Counted from the first letter of the stretch, positions 17,117 to 27,174 are shown. The stretch is 64,000 nucleotides of DNA from an uncultured Flavobacterium sp. (GCF_943913405.1 NZ_CALTYA010000001.1:1-64000), one strand, 5' to 3'. Notes: generated by a model from the letters alone, not told the origin. Numbers and translations: made by a program.

Positions 17117-17824
17117 ATGAAAAACCTAATTATCGCAAGCACTTCCACGCTTCACAGCGGAGCTTATTTGGAATATCTTTTGCCCGAGCTTTCTAATCAT
17201 TTTAAAGATGCAAAAACCATACTTTTTATTCCGTATGCAAGGCCTAGCGGGATTTCACATGAAGATTATACCAAAAAAGTAAGCGAGGCTTTTGCAAAAA
17301 TCAATATCCAAGTCAAAGGAATTCATGAATTTGAAAATGCGGAAGAAGCGATTAAAAATGCGGAAGGAATTTTTACGGGAGGTGGCAATACTTTTCTCTT
17401 AGTTTTTCAATTGTATAAAAATAAAGTGATGCAAGTTTTGGCTGACGCCGTAAAAAATGGAATTCCTTATTTAGGAACCAGCGCCGGAAGCAACATTACC
17501 GGATTGACGATGCAAACCACGAATGACATGCCAATTATTTATCCGCCGAGCTTTCAGACTTTGGGATTGATTCCGTTTAATCTGAATCCGCATTATTTAG
17601 ATCCAGATTTGAATTCAAAACACATGGGCGAAACGCGCGAAACCCGAATCAAAGAATTTCATTCGTTCAATAGTTTGCCTGTCTTGGGACTTCGCGAAGG
17701 AAGCTGGCTTGATGTAAAAGGCGAAAAAATTATTTTAAAAGGAGATTTAGCAGCAAGACTTTTTAAGCAAAACCAAACTCCTGAAGAATTAGAATCTGGA
17801 AGTGATTTGAGTAATTTGAAATAA
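17117..17824 (+). CDS. pepE: Dipeptidase E (peptidase S51, alpha-aspartyl dipeptidase)
   Basis: A 235-residue cytoplasmic serine peptidase that cleaves Asp-X dipeptides with an N-terminal aspartate. The nucleophile is in GTSAGSN (S122), and the preceding glycine-rich turn FTGGGNTF (about 86-93) and following NPHYLDPD motif (about 152-160) match the family. Length is usual. The gene stands alone and is followed by an ATCTGTG-type inverted repeat and a bidirectional terminator. It could complement the Asp-specific S46 peptidase further along by processing acidic dipeptides; that link is inference. Confidence 0.9.
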   Translation: MKNLIIASTSTLHSGAYLEYLLPELSNHFKDAKTILFIPYARPSGISHEDYTKKVSEAFAKINIQVKGIHEFENAEEAIKNAEGIFTGGGNTFLLVFQLYKNKVMQVLADAVKNGIPYLGTSAGSNITGLTMQTTNDMPIIYPPSFQTLGLIPFNLNPHYLDPDLNSKHMGETRETRIKEFHSFNSLPVLGLREGSWLDVKGEKIILKGDLAARLFKQNQTPEELESGSDLSNLK

Positions 17825-17833
17825 ATAGAAATT

Positions 17834-17903
17834 GCTACAGATTAAAGGATTAACAATGATTTTTATACTTGAAAATCTATGAAATTTTTTTTTAATCTGT
17901 GGC
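17834..17903. repeat. ACAGATTAAA inverted repeat
   Basis: GCTACAGATTAAA (17834-17846) and TTTAATCTGTGGC (17891-17903) pair in 12 of 13 positions across a 44-base spacer. This is a member of the ATCTGTG/CACAGAT intergenic family of the window. No gene lies between the arms. Confidence 0.6.
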
Positions 17904-17970
17904 AAAACTAATTTGTTGCTATTATTTCTTTTAAGTCATCTGTAGAAATAAAAACCAATATAAAACAAAA

Positions 17971-17996
17971 AACCTCAGCTTTTCAACTGAGGTTTT
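17971..17996. terminator. Bidirectional terminator of pepE and tRNA-Gly(UCC)
   Basis: ACCTCAG/CTGAGGT stem with an 8-base loop, and T runs on both strands. It ends 10 bases from the 3' end of the tRNA gene. Confidence 0.75.
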
Positions 17997-18005
17997 TGCT
18001 CTAAG

Positions 18006-18078
<73 letters not shown>

Positions 18079-18090
18079 GTTTCAACGGTG

Positions 18091-18122
18091 CAAATATACG
18101 TCAAAAGATTTCTTTGTTGCAA
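18091..18122 (-). promoter_or_regulatory. Promoter of tRNA-Gly(UCC)
   Basis: On the minus strand a TTG (18122-18120) is followed after 21 bases by TATATTTG (18098-18091), the Bacteroidota housekeeping layout. The box ends 12 bases before the mature tRNA. Confidence 0.75.
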
Positions 18123-18249
18123 GTTTTTTTAGAAAAAAATTCCAACTTTTTTTTGCCGACCTTTGCAAAATAAGACTATTTCAGACATAATCTTTTTATT
18201 ATTAAATTGTTATCTCAAAAAATTAAAGAAGAAAAAAATTAAATTTTTT

Positions 18250-18687
18250 ATGCATTCGATTAAAGAAATTACGGCTTTGGAGACATTTTTGGTTAGGCAA
18301 CCCGTTTTAAGACCTGGAAAAAATATTGAAACTTGCCATTTTGATGGTGATAATTTAGAAACCACAAAGCATTTTGGTTATTTCGAAAATGAAAATTTAG
18401 CAGGAATAGCTTCTTTATTTAAGTCAAATTCAGATTTATTCGAAGAAAACAAACAATTCCAATTGCGCGGCATGGCAGTTTTATCTAATTTTCAAAAAAA
18501 AGGAATTGGAGAAAAGCTAGTAAATTACGCTGAAAGCGATGCAAAAAATAGAAATGCCGATTTAATTTGGTTTAATGCGCGCGAAATTGCTGTTCCGTTT
18601 TACCAAAAATTAGGATATGAAATAATCGGACAACCATTTGACATCGGCGATATTGGAAAACATTTCGTCATGTTCAAGCGATTTTAA
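18250..18687 (+). CDS. GNAT-family N-acetyltransferase
   Basis: A 145-residue protein with the GNAT fold: the acetyl-CoA loop shows as QLRGMAVLSNFQKKGIGEKLVNYAE (about 75-100) and a C-terminal WFNAREIAVPFYQKLGYEIIG strand-helix. I start at the ATG at 18250; the frame extends 29 residues upstream to a TTG, but that extension is a lysine/leucine-rich translation of AT-rich DNA and not part of the family. Substrate is unknown. Confidence 0.8.
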   Translation: MHSIKEITALETFLVRQPVLRPGKNIETCHFDGDNLETTKHFGYFENENLAGIASLFKSNSDLFEENKQFQLRGMAVLSNFQKKGIGEKLVNYAESDAKNRNADLIWFNAREIAVPFYQKLGYEIIGQPFDIGDIGKHFVMFKRF

Positions 18688-18764
18688 AATGCAAAAAGTT
18701 CTCTAAATGAGAATCATTTATACTCAATTTTTACTACCTTCATACAAGAATTCACGCCTATATT

Positions 18765-20345
18765 ATGTATAAATATTACTCTTCTATTATTTTGATTCTT
18801 TTATTTTCTGCTTGTGCGGAGAAAAAAGCTATTGTTTCTCAGACAAATAAATCGCTTTTAAATCAAGAATTCAAAACCGAAACACCAACCGGTTCGATTG
18901 ATTCTGTTGCTTTATTAAAAAACAAACCGCTTTATTCTTTTTATAAACTCAACGGTTTTTGCAGTGTTTGGAATACGCCAGAAAAAAGAAAAACTGCTGC
19001 TGAAGCCATTGCAAATGCAGAAAAAGAAGGCCTAAATCCAGAAGATTATCAGCTTTCAAAAATCTTGGCAAACGAGAAAAGAATCGATTCGCTTTCTGAA
19101 AAAGAAATTACGGATTATGACTTATTGCTGACAACTTCCCTTGAAAAATATATTTCAGATTTATCTTTCGGAAAATTAAATCCAAAGAAATTATATGACG
19201 ATTGGGATTTAAAAGTAGTAAAATCAGACAGCCATAAAAATCTTTCCGATGCTTTGCAAAAAGATTCACTGTCAACAATCATAGAAAAGGCAAAACCGAA
19301 TCATCCTGTTTATAAAAGGCTAGAAAATGCTTTGGTTTTGATCAATCAATTTCCAGAAGACACTTTGAAAACCATTGAATTTCTTCGAAATCTAAAGCCA
19401 AATGATACCAGCAAAACTTTTATTTCAATCAAAAAAAGACTTGCGTATTGGAACGATTTAAAAAATCCGCAGCCATTTACAAATTTATATGATGCCGAAA
19501 CTCAAAATGCGGTCAAGAAATTCCAGCTTCGCCACGGTTTAGAACCTGATGGAATTATTGGAAAAGGAACTTTGGCTCAATTAAATGTTTCAAAAGACAT
19601 CCGAAAAAAGCAAATTATTGCCAATATGGAGCGCTGGAGATGGTTTCCAAAAGAAATGGGAGAACATTATATTATCGTAAATATTCCCGAATATAAGTTG
19701 CGAACCGTTTTTAAAAGCGACACGACGAGAACGCACAATGTAATTGTGGGAACGGCTGCGAGAAAAACGCCTATTCTTACTTCGAAGTTATCTTACGCAG
19801 TATTCAATCCAACTTGGACGGTTCCTCCTACTATTTTGAAGGAAGATATTATTCCGTCGATGATGAAAAATCGGAATTATCTGAAAGGGAAAAACATTAC
19901 GATTTACGATCAAAAAGGTAAAGAAGTAAATCCTTGGAGCTGGAATCCGGCGAATGCTAAAAAATATCGCTACGTTCAAAGTCCAGGAACTTACAACTCC
20001 TTGGGAATGGTAAAAATCATCTTCCCGAATAATTTCTCGGTGTATCTTCACGACACGAATCATAAAGAATATTTTGAGAAAACCGATCGTTCTTTAAGTT
20101 CGGGTTGCGTCAGAGTTCAAGATCCGCTAGAATTGACAGAATATCTTTTAGACGATAAAAAGAATTGGAATGTAGAAAAAATCACTGAAACCTTGAAAAC
20201 TGAGAAAACAAAAAATGCCACCTTTAAAAGTGACATTTTTATTCATCAGTTATATTGGACCGCCTGGAGCGACAAGGGTTTGCTTTATTTTACACCAGAT
20301 ATTTATGATCTCGATGCTTCGCTTTATGCCAAATTAAGACAATAA
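18765..20345 (+). CDS. L,D-transpeptidase lipoprotein with peptidoglycan-binding domain
   Basis: A 526-residue lipoprotein (lipobox LLFSACAEK, Cys at about 17), so probably anchored in a membrane facing the periplasm. A peptidoglycan-binding domain lies at about 235-275 (DAETQNAVKKFQLRHGLEPDGIIGKGTLAQLN). The YkuD catalytic domain spans about 305-470 and holds YLHDTN and SLSSGCVRVQDP with catalytic C448. The family forms 3-3 cross-links or attaches proteins to peptidoglycan, like E. coli YcbB (LdtD), which shares this long domain order. Its last 12 bases overlap a convergent gene that also encodes an L,D-transpeptidase-type protein. Confidence 0.88.
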   Translation: MYKYYSSIILILLFSACAEKKAIVSQTNKSLLNQEFKTETPTGSIDSVALLKNKPLYSFYKLNGFCSVWNTPEKRKTAAEAIANAEKEGLNPEDYQLSKILANEKRIDSLSEKEITDYDLLLTTSLEKYISDLSFGKLNPKKLYDDWDLKVVKSDSHKNLSDALQKDSLSTIIEKAKPNHPVYKRLENALVLINQFPEDTLKTIEFLRNLKPNDTSKTFISIKKRLAYWNDLKNPQPFTNLYDAETQNAVKKFQLRHGLEPDGIIGKGTLAQLNVSKDIRKKQIIANMERWRWFPKEMGEHYIIVNIPEYKLRTVFKSDTTRTHNVIVGTAARKTPILTSKLSYAVFNPTWTVPPTILKEDIIPSMMKNRNYLKGKNITIYDQKGKEVNPWSWNPANAKKYRYVQSPGTYNSLGMVKIIFPNNFSVYLHDTNHKEYFEKTDRSLSSGCVRVQDPLELTEYLLDDKKNWNVEKITETLKTEKTKNATFKSDIFIHQLYWTAWSDKGLLYFTPDIYDLDASLYAKLRQ

Positions 20346-21044
20346 TTTAGTCTGCGATTGGTAATTCATTGAAGGATGATAGATGAAAAGGCAAGACTTG
20401 TCTTTAATCACGTTGATGATTTCCTTCGTAATTCCAACTGGAAGCGCTGGACAGCCTTGGCTTCTGCCTAACCTTCCTTGGCTTTTGATAAACGATTCTG
20501 ACACATAATCAGCTCCGTGAATTACAACGGCTCTGCTTCTTGCATTGTCATTTATTCCTTTCTCCAATCCGTCAAGACGAAGCGAAAGTCCGTGTTTTCC
20601 TTGGTAAACTTCACCCGTTGCATAAAAGCCTAAACTGCTTTTAAAAGAGGAACCTGCATTTGAAAATGCATTTGCAAATTCTTCGCCAGTATTTCTTCCA
20701 TGTGCTACAAGTGAGTTGTAAAGTACCGTATTTGTTGACATATCAATAATCCACAAACGCTTTGTGTTTGAAGAAAGGCTGAAATCAACCAACGTTAAAA
20801 TATTTTTTGTAATAATTCCTTTTTCCTTCAAATTGTAAAAACCTTGAAGTGCTTTTGCAAAACTCTCCATTTTTGGAAGAGTAAGATTATTAGAATGCAA
20901 GCTGCTGTAAATTGATTCTGCTTTCATCTCGAATGCAGATTTTGAAGTTGCCGCTATTAATTTTTTTGGAGTTTCTGTTTTGCTTCCATTATTAGTAAAT
21001 GTTGAGCAAAAAAACATCAATACAGGTAAAATCTTATAAATCAT
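20334..21044 (-). CDS. Murein L,D-transpeptidase catalytic-domain family protein
   Basis: A 236-residue exported protein with a signal peptide (about 1-18). The YkuD_2-type catalytic region covers about residues 85-225: LWIIDMSTNTVLYNSLVAHG, then VVIHGADYVSESFI and GRSQGCPALP with probable nucleophile C198. It lacks a lipobox and the peptidoglycan-binding domain of its convergent neighbour. The two genes overlap tail to tail by 12 bases. The exact cell-wall reaction is not known. Confidence 0.82.
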   Translation of the reverse strand: MIYKILPVLMFFCSTFTNNGSKTETPKKLIAATSKSAFEMKAESIYSSLHSNNLTLPKMESFAKALQGFYNLKEKGIITKNILTLVDFSLSSNTKRLWIIDMSTNTVLYNSLVAHGRNTGEEFANAFSNAGSSFKSSLGFYATGEVYQGKHGLSLRLDGLEKGINDNARSRAVVIHGADYVSESFIKSQGRLGRSQGCPALPVGITKEIINVIKDKSCLFIYHPSMNYQSQTKLLS

Positions 21045-21380
21045 TGAAAATGTTTGGGTTAAAATTTTGACACCGGGGGAAAGCCAAAAGTATTAAAAAA
21101 TATTAACTATCAAAATTTCAGTATCTTAAAATTGTATTTTTTAACAAAAAACGATTTCGGTAATTTTTTGAGGATACAACTATGATAACGAAAATAGTGC
21201 AACAATATTGCCAAACTATTGAATATCTATCTATTATATTTATTTCTTACATCTAAATCTATCTTGCATAAGAATTATAGAAATTGGTTATCATTAGTGT
21301 TTTCAATGCTTTGCACATTCTATTCTTACAGAGAAATAAAAACATTTCAAGCAAAAATAAATTTCTGAGAATATTAGCGA
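21045..21380. other. Gene-free spacer upstream of gpmI
   Basis: AT-rich, with long A/T tracts and no credible open reading frame, hairpin or repeat. The gpmI promoter follows immediately. Confidence 0.5.
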
Positions 21381-21408
21381 TTGAAGGAAAATTAAATGAT
21401 TAAATTTG
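21381..21408 (+). promoter_or_regulatory. Promoter upstream of gpmI
   Basis: TTG (21381-21383), 17 bases, then TAAATTTG (21401-21408): the full Bacteroidota -33/-7 layout. The box ends 91 bases before the ATG, leaving a leader of roughly 85 bases. Confidence 0.7.
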
Positions 21409-21499
21409 CAAAAGAGGTTCTTTTACTTGTATAAAAATCCAAATAATTTGGATGATTTATCGAAAGAACAGAATGATTTATCGAAATATTTTTAGCATC

Positions 21500-23017
21500 A
21501 TGAATAAAAAAGTTATCCTAATGATTTTGGACGGATGGGGAAAATCTCCAGATCCAAAAGTCTCTGCAATTGACAATGCAAACATTCCTTTCATCAATAG
21601 TCTATATACAAAATATGCGAATGCCTCGCTTAGAACTGATGGCTTAAACGTTGGACTTCCGGAAGGCCAGATGGGAAATTCTGAAGTGGGACACATGAAT
21701 CTTGGCGCAGGAAGAATTATTTATCAAGATTTGGTAAAGATCAATTTAGCCGTACAAAATAAAACTTTGAGCAAAGAGAAAGCGCTTGCTGATGCTTTTG
21801 CTTATGCCAAGGAAAATAATAAAAGCGTCCACTTTTTAGGATTGGTTTCTGACGGAGGCGTTCATTCTCACATTGAACATTTAAAGGGCTTGGTTGATGC
21901 TTCTCAAGAAGCAGGACTGCAAAAAGTTTTCGTTCATGCTTTCACTGACGGACGCGATGTAGACCCAAAATCAGGCGTTCGATTCATTTCAGAAATTGAA
22001 AACCATATGCAAAATACGACTGCAAAATTGGCTTCTGTAATAGGAAGATATTTTGCAATGGACCGTGACAAGCGTTGGGAAAGAGTAAAAAAAGCATACG
22101 ATTTATTAGTAAATGGAACCGGAACTCCTTCACAAAATGCGGTAAGTTCTATTCAAGATTGCTATAAAAACAATGTAACGGATGAGTTTATCGAGCCAAT
22201 CGTGATGGTTGATGACAATAACAATCCGATTGCGACGCTTCAAAATGATGATGTTGTGGTTTTCTTCAATTTCAGAACCGATCGCGGCAGACAATTGACA
22301 GAAGTACTGACTCAGAATGATTTGCACGAGCAAAACATGCACAAATTGAATTTGTATTATGTGACGATGACTAATTATGATGATAACTTTAAAGGGCTTC
22401 ACGTAATTTATGACAAAGACAATATCACCGAAACTTTAGGCGAAGTTTTAGAGAAAAACGGCAAAAAACAAATCAGGATTGCAGAAACTGAGAAATATCC
22501 ACATGTAACATTTTTCTTTTCTGGCGGAAGAGAAGCGCCGTTTGTGGGCGAATCTCGAATTTTGAAGAATTCTCCAAAGGTGGCAACTTATGATTTACAG
22601 CCAGAAATGAGCGCTTTTGAATTGGCTGATGCTTTGGTTCCTGAATTGGAAAAAGAGGAAGTTGATTTTGTATGCCTTAATTTCGCAAACGGCGATATGG
22701 TTGGACATACAGGCGTTATGGAAGCGGCGATAAAAGCTTGTGAAGCAGTTGACAAATGTGCTGAAAAAGTGATTACGACAGCTTTGGCTCACGGTTACAC
22801 TACAATTGTGATTGCAGATCATGGAAATTGCGAAACGATGATCAATCCGGATGGAAGTCCGAATACTGCGCACACGACGAATCCAGTGCCGATTATTTTA
22901 GTTGATAATGAATTGAAACATATTAATGATGGCGTTTTAGGCGATATTGCTCCGACAATTTTAGCTTTGCTGGGAGTTGAACAGCCAGAAGCGATGACTA
23001 GACATTCTTTGTTATAG
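21500..23017 (+). CDS. gpmI: 2,3-bisphosphoglycerate-independent phosphoglycerate mutase
   Basis: A 505-residue cytosolic glycolytic enzyme interconverting 3- and 2-phosphoglycerate with two manganese ions. D11 in LMILDGWG and the phosphoserine S61 in QMGNSEVGH are present, as are VSDGGVHSH, DGRDVDP, NFRTDRGRQL, NGDMVGHTG, IADHGNCE and TAHTTNPVP. Length is normal. The ATG at 21500 is chosen; the frame runs 16 residues further up but begins with a repeated MIYR phrase that is not family-like. It has its own promoter and terminator. Confidence 0.96.
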   Translation: MNKKVILMILDGWGKSPDPKVSAIDNANIPFINSLYTKYANASLRTDGLNVGLPEGQMGNSEVGHMNLGAGRIIYQDLVKINLAVQNKTLSKEKALADAFAYAKENNKSVHFLGLVSDGGVHSHIEHLKGLVDASQEAGLQKVFVHAFTDGRDVDPKSGVRFISEIENHMQNTTAKLASVIGRYFAMDRDKRWERVKKAYDLLVNGTGTPSQNAVSSIQDCYKNNVTDEFIEPIVMVDDNNNPIATLQNDDVVVFFNFRTDRGRQLTEVLTQNDLHEQNMHKLNLYYVTMTNYDDNFKGLHVIYDKDNITETLGEVLEKNGKKQIRIAETEKYPHVTFFFSGGREAPFVGESRILKNSPKVATYDLQPEMSAFELADALVPELEKEEVDFVCLNFANGDMVGHTGVMEAAIKACEAVDKCAEKVITTALAHGYTTIVIADHGNCETMINPDGSPNTAHTTNPVPIILVDNELKHINDGVLGDIAPTILALLGVEQPEAMTRHSLL

Positions 23018-23040
23018 ATTTTAATATTTCATATATTTTT

Positions 23041-23072
23041 GCCTGTTGGGATCTTTTCTGATAGGCATTTTT
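23041..23072 (+). terminator. gpmI terminator
   Basis: GCCTGTTGG pairs with CTGATAGGC (three G-T pairs) over an 8-base loop and is followed by six T. Confidence 0.65.
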
Positions 23073-23185
23073 TATTATCAATTTAGAATTTTAAAATCAA
23101 CAATTTAAATAACAATTACTCTTTTTTATCTAATTTTATAATAAAACTCATTATTTTAGCGCCTTATATTTATTTAAAACTTAAC

Positions 23186-26100
23186 ATGAAACTCTTAAAT
23201 AAACTCTTCTATTTTTTCTTTTTGATAATTTATCAATTAGCTTTTTCACAAGGAGGAGCGTCTTCATGCAGCGAACTTGAAGCCAATTATCAATACTACC
23301 AATCCTGTGCTACAAGTATTCCTTTTGATAATTCAACTGGAAATTTCAGCGGTGAAAACTTCAGGACATCTTGTATTGGAGAAGATTTTAAAGGACCGAC
23401 ATGGTTTTTTATGAAAATTCAATCTAGCGGAAGTATCCGATTGGAAATCAGCCAAGTTGAAAACACAGGAAATCAATCTGATGTTGATTTCGTTTTGTGG
23501 GGTCCGTTTAATGATATGACTAATATCTGTAGCAAATTGAGGCCATCTACAGAAGTTGACTGTAGCTGGTTGCCAGATAGCGTTGAATTTGTAAATCTAA
23601 ATAATGCCGTAGCTGGCCAAATATATATTTTATTAGTTGACAATTACACAAATACGCCTGGCCAAATAACAATTACACAAGTTGGTGGCTCAGGAAGTTC
23701 TGACTGCAGTTTTCTTTCTTCTGTAGAAATTCAAGATCTAGCCGGAAATGAAATTACCCAATTAAATTATTGCAAGCCAAACACAAAAGATATTGTTGCA
23801 AATATTGATATTTCAGATTTTCCGGGAAATCCTGCAGACTTAAGATTTAATTACAAATGGTTCAAAGACAACGTTCTTATTTCTCAAATAAATGCCTCAA
23901 CATCGAATAAAAATACATTGACAGTTTTAGAATCCGGAACTTATAGAGTTGAAATTACGGCTTATGACAGTACAGATCCGACAATTGATTTAGGCACCTT
24001 AAAAGTCAGCACTGATGAAATTATTCTGCAATTCTATACTACGCCAGTAATTAATTCTGCAACAATTTCATTAGAACAATGTGATTATATCTCGCCAAAT
24101 AATGACGGAATTGCAGTTCTAAACCTCACCCAAACATATGACGATTTTGTAAATGGCGATACAAATATTGCATTAAAGTATTATCTCGATTCAGCACTGA
24201 CACAGCCGATTGCCGACCCAACACGATTTACAAACACGATTGCTTTCAATCAAGATATTTTTGTAGTTGGAAATTATGCCCAGCCTTTTTTATGCAATTC
24301 TAATATTGGTAAAATCGCTTTAAAAGTAAATCCTACAAGCATTGCAAATTATCCAAATCCAACACCTTCATGCCCTGAGTTGAATACAAGCTTTGGAAAA
24401 ATCAATTTAGATGCGCAAAGAACAATTATAAAAAACAATTATTTCCCTACAACAAATGTTGCTATTTCTTTCTATATAAATCCGATAGATGCTTCAGTGG
24501 AAACTAATGAATTGACAAATAATTACAATTTCCCATCAGGAATTTCTACAGTTTACGTAAGAATTGAAATTGGCAATAATTGCGCAGGAATTGGAACTTT
24601 TGATGTTGAAATTTATAACGCACCAATCCGAAATACTATAACCGAAATAAATGTTTGCGAATCAGGAAATGTACTTTTAGCCACAAAAGATACTGAAGCT
24701 TTGGCTGGTCAAAACCCAACAGTTCAGGTAAGCTATTTTAGGTCTTTTTTAAATGCTCAAAATAATTTTGGAGTTCTTAACAAAAACACGCCATTACCTT
24801 TAACAATTGGAACTACGCAAATATTCGCTCGCCTTTTTGACACAGCAACTTCTTGTTTTTCTATTGTCGATTTTAATTTAAATGTGCTAGCTAATCCTGT
24901 GTTAGCTTCGCCGAATCCTATTTCAATTTGCGGAAATACGACTGCAAATTTCAATCTAGAAATCAGAATTCCACAGATCACAAGAAACAATACGAATTAT
25001 CAAGTTACGTTCTATGAAAACTTAGCAGACTTAAATGCGGGAATTGCGATTCCTACTCCAAATTCTTATAATTCTGGCAACAAAACTTTATTGGTAAAAG
25101 TAGTCGATCCAACAAATTACAATTGCGAATCAACAACGTCTTTAAAACTAAATGTTTTGACAATTCCAGGAAGTATTACAAATCCTGAAATCCTTCAAGA
25201 ATGCGACGACAGCGGTTTTTATGTCTTTAATTTGAAGTCGAGAGAAACAGAAATGGCCGGCCCAACTGCTGAAAGTGATATTGAATTTAGATATTACACC
25301 GATTTAAGCGACGCTCAAAACAATAGGCTAAATTTCATTCCTTCTCCAAATTCTTTTAAAAATACAATTAATTCTTACCAAAAAATATATGTGCGCCTAA
25401 ACAGCAAAACAAATATCAACAGCGAAACCTTAGAAGCTTGCTACAGAATTTTAGAGCTAGAATTATTCGTAAGGCCATACCCTCAAAATCACTTAAAAGT
25501 ATTGCCATATAGAATTTGCGTAGACAAAAACAACACTATAATAACTCCTGCTTTCATAGAAACGGAATTATCAGAAACCGATTATGATTTTGTTTGGTAT
25601 AACGGATTCAATGCCATTTCTGGAAATGAAATAATAGGCCAATCTGCCAGCAATTTTACGACCTCAACAACAGGATCTTATTCTGTGAAAGTAACAAATA
25701 CCGCCAATGCAACATTGTGCACGTCGGTTTTCAATTTTACAGTTCAGAAGACGCTTATTCCATTCTCGATTACAGCTGACCCGTCGAGCCAAATTACTTT
25801 TGAATCTGACGCTTCAGTAACCGCAATCGTTTCACCAATCTCTGCAGATTATCAATATGCTGTTGATGATTCGGGATGGCAGACGAGCAATGTTTTTCAA
25901 AATGTGAGTGAAGGAGTTCATATTTTAAGAGCCAGAAACCGTTTTGGATGTGGCGAAATCACGACCAGATTTACAGTTGTTGATTATCCAAAATTCTTTA
26001 CTCCAAATGGCGATGGTTATAATGACACTTGGAATATTGGAGGCAGAAGTTCACTGACTATTTCAAAGGTTTATATTTTTGACAGATATGGAAAACTGCT

Positions 26101-26245
26101 TAAAACGCTGACTCAAAATGACGGAGGATGGGATGGAACTTCCAATGGAAAACCACTTCCGGCAGATGATTATTGGTTCAAGATTTTATTTGAAAAGAAT
26201 GGAATTACAGATGAATTCTCAAGTCATTTTGCCTTGAAAAGATAA
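23186..26245 (+). CDS. Large T9SS type B sorting-domain protein
   Basis: A 1019-residue secreted protein with a signal peptide (about 1-21, ending LAFSQ). The first 180 residues resemble a beta-sandwich seen at the start of many gliding-associated proteins, with GPTWFFMKIQSSGSI and DFVLWGPF. The middle is a run of Ig-like beta domains with conserved cysteines (for example LEQCDY, LQECDDSGFYVFNL). The end (about 930-1019) is the gliding-motility-associated type B C-terminal domain: FFTPNGDGYNDTWNIGG, IFDRYGKLLKTL, GWDGTSNGKPLPADDYWFKI and HFALKR. It should be exported by T9SS and stay at or leave the surface; the ligand is unknown. Confidence 0.9.
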   Translation: MKLLNKLFYFFFLIIYQLAFSQGGASSCSELEANYQYYQSCATSIPFDNSTGNFSGENFRTSCIGEDFKGPTWFFMKIQSSGSIRLEISQVENTGNQSDVDFVLWGPFNDMTNICSKLRPSTEVDCSWLPDSVEFVNLNNAVAGQIYILLVDNYTNTPGQITITQVGGSGSSDCSFLSSVEIQDLAGNEITQLNYCKPNTKDIVANIDISDFPGNPADLRFNYKWFKDNVLISQINASTSNKNTLTVLESGTYRVEITAYDSTDPTIDLGTLKVSTDEIILQFYTTPVINSATISLEQCDYISPNNDGIAVLNLTQTYDDFVNGDTNIALKYYLDSALTQPIADPTRFTNTIAFNQDIFVVGNYAQPFLCNSNIGKIALKVNPTSIANYPNPTPSCPELNTSFGKINLDAQRTIIKNNYFPTTNVAISFYINPIDASVETNELTNNYNFPSGISTVYVRIEIGNNCAGIGTFDVEIYNAPIRNTITEINVCESGNVLLATKDTEALAGQNPTVQVSYFRSFLNAQNNFGVLNKNTPLPLTIGTTQIFARLFDTATSCFSIVDFNLNVLANPVLASPNPISICGNTTANFNLEIRIPQITRNNTNYQVTFYENLADLNAGIAIPTPNSYNSGNKTLLVKVVDPTNYNCESTTSLKLNVLTIPGSITNPEILQECDDSGFYVFNLKSRETEMAGPTAESDIEFRYYTDLSDAQNNRLNFIPSPNSFKNTINSYQKIYVRLNSKTNINSETLEACYRILELELFVRPYPQNHLKVLPYRICVDKNNTIITPAFIETELSETDYDFVWYNGFNAISGNEIIGQSASNFTTSTTGSYSVKVTNTANATLCTSVFNFTVQKTLIPFSITADPSSQITFESDASVTAIVSPISADYQYAVDDSGWQTSNVFQNVSEGVHILRARNRFGCGEITTRFTVVDYPKFFTPNGDGYNDTWNIGGRSSLTISKVYIFDRYGKLLKTLTQNDGGWDGTSNGKPLPADDYWFKILFEKNGITDEFSSHFALKR

Positions 26246-26259
26246 ATCAAAATTTAAGA

Positions 26260-26288
26260 AAAGTCGTTCAAAAAGAGCGACTTTCTTT
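26260..26288 (+). terminator. Terminator of the T9SS type B gene
   Basis: AAAGTCG/CGACTTT stem extended by TTC/GAG with one wobble, A-rich loop, T-rich tail. Confidence 0.65.
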
Positions 26289-26300
26289 ATTTAAAATAAC

Positions 26301-26334
26301 TTGATTATACATTTGGCAGAAAATCGTACTTTTG
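26301..26334 (+). promoter_or_regulatory. Promoter of map
   Basis: TTG (26301-26303), 23 bases, TACTTTTG (26327-26334). The box ends 21 bases before the ATG at 26356. Confidence 0.6.
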
Positions 26335-26355
26335 CATCTTGAAAAAATCCATTTT

Positions 26356-27174
26356 ATGATTATCCAAAAAACCAGAGAAGAAATTGAGCTGATGCGCGAA
26401 AGTGCGTTGATTGTTTCAAAAACTTTAGGAATGATCGCAGGCGAAATTAAGCCTGGCGTGACGACTTTATATTTAGACAAATTGGCGGAAGAATTTATCA
26501 GAGATCATGGCGCGGTTCCGAGTTTTTTGGGACTTTATGATTTCCCGAATTCACTTTGCATGAGTCCGAATGCTCAGGTTGTACACGGAATTCCGAATAA
26601 CAAACCTTTGGAAAGTGGCGACGTAATTTCTGTAGATTGCGGCGCTTTTAAAAATGGATATCATGGCGACCACGCTTATTCTTTTGAGATTGGCGAAGTG
26701 GCTCCAGAAGTTAAAAAATTATTGCAGGTTACCAAAGAATCTTTGTATGTTGGAATCCGCGAATTTAAAGCCGGAAACCGCGTGGAAGATGTGGGTAATG
26801 CAATTCAAAAATATACCGAAGCGCATGGATATGGTGTAGTTCGTGAGTTGGTTGGACACGGTTTGGGGCAAAAAATGCACGAAGATCCGGAAATGCCAAA
26901 CTACGGAAAACGCGGCCGCGGTAAAATGTTTATTGAAGGAATGGTCGTGGCAATTGAGCCGATGATCAATCTTGGAACAAGAAATATCAGACAATTAAAA
27001 GACGGCTGGACAATTTTAACGGCTGACGGAAAAGCGAGTGCCCATTTTGAGCATGACGTGGCGTTAATTGACGGAAAACCTGAGTTGCTTTCGACCTTTG
27101 CTTATATTTACAAAGCTTTAGGAATTGAAAGTAATGAGGAAGATGAATTTAGGAAAGTGCCTTTAGTTTTGTAA
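26356..27174 (+). CDS. map: Type I methionine aminopeptidase
   Basis: A 272-residue enzyme that removes the initiator methionine from nascent proteins. The five metal ligands are visible: D94 and D105 (DCGAFKNGYHGDHA), H168 (GHGLGQKMHEDP), E201 (AIEPM) and E232 (FEHDVA). I start at the ATG at 26356; the upstream TTG frame overlaps the promoter box. The stop codon TAA (27172-27174) is the first triplet of the left arm of the inverted repeat that brackets the next gene, so the 3' end of map touches that element. Confidence 0.95.
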   Translation: MIIQKTREEIELMRESALIVSKTLGMIAGEIKPGVTTLYLDKLAEEFIRDHGAVPSFLGLYDFPNSLCMSPNAQVVHGIPNNKPLESGDVISVDCGAFKNGYHGDHAYSFEIGEVAPEVKKLLQVTKESLYVGIREFKAGNRVEDVGNAIQKYTEAHGYGVVRELVGHGLGQKMHEDPEMPNYGKRGRGKMFIEGMVVAIEPMINLGTRNIRQLKDGWTILTADGKASAHFEHDVALIDGKPELLSTFAYIYKALGIESNEEDEFRKVPLVL

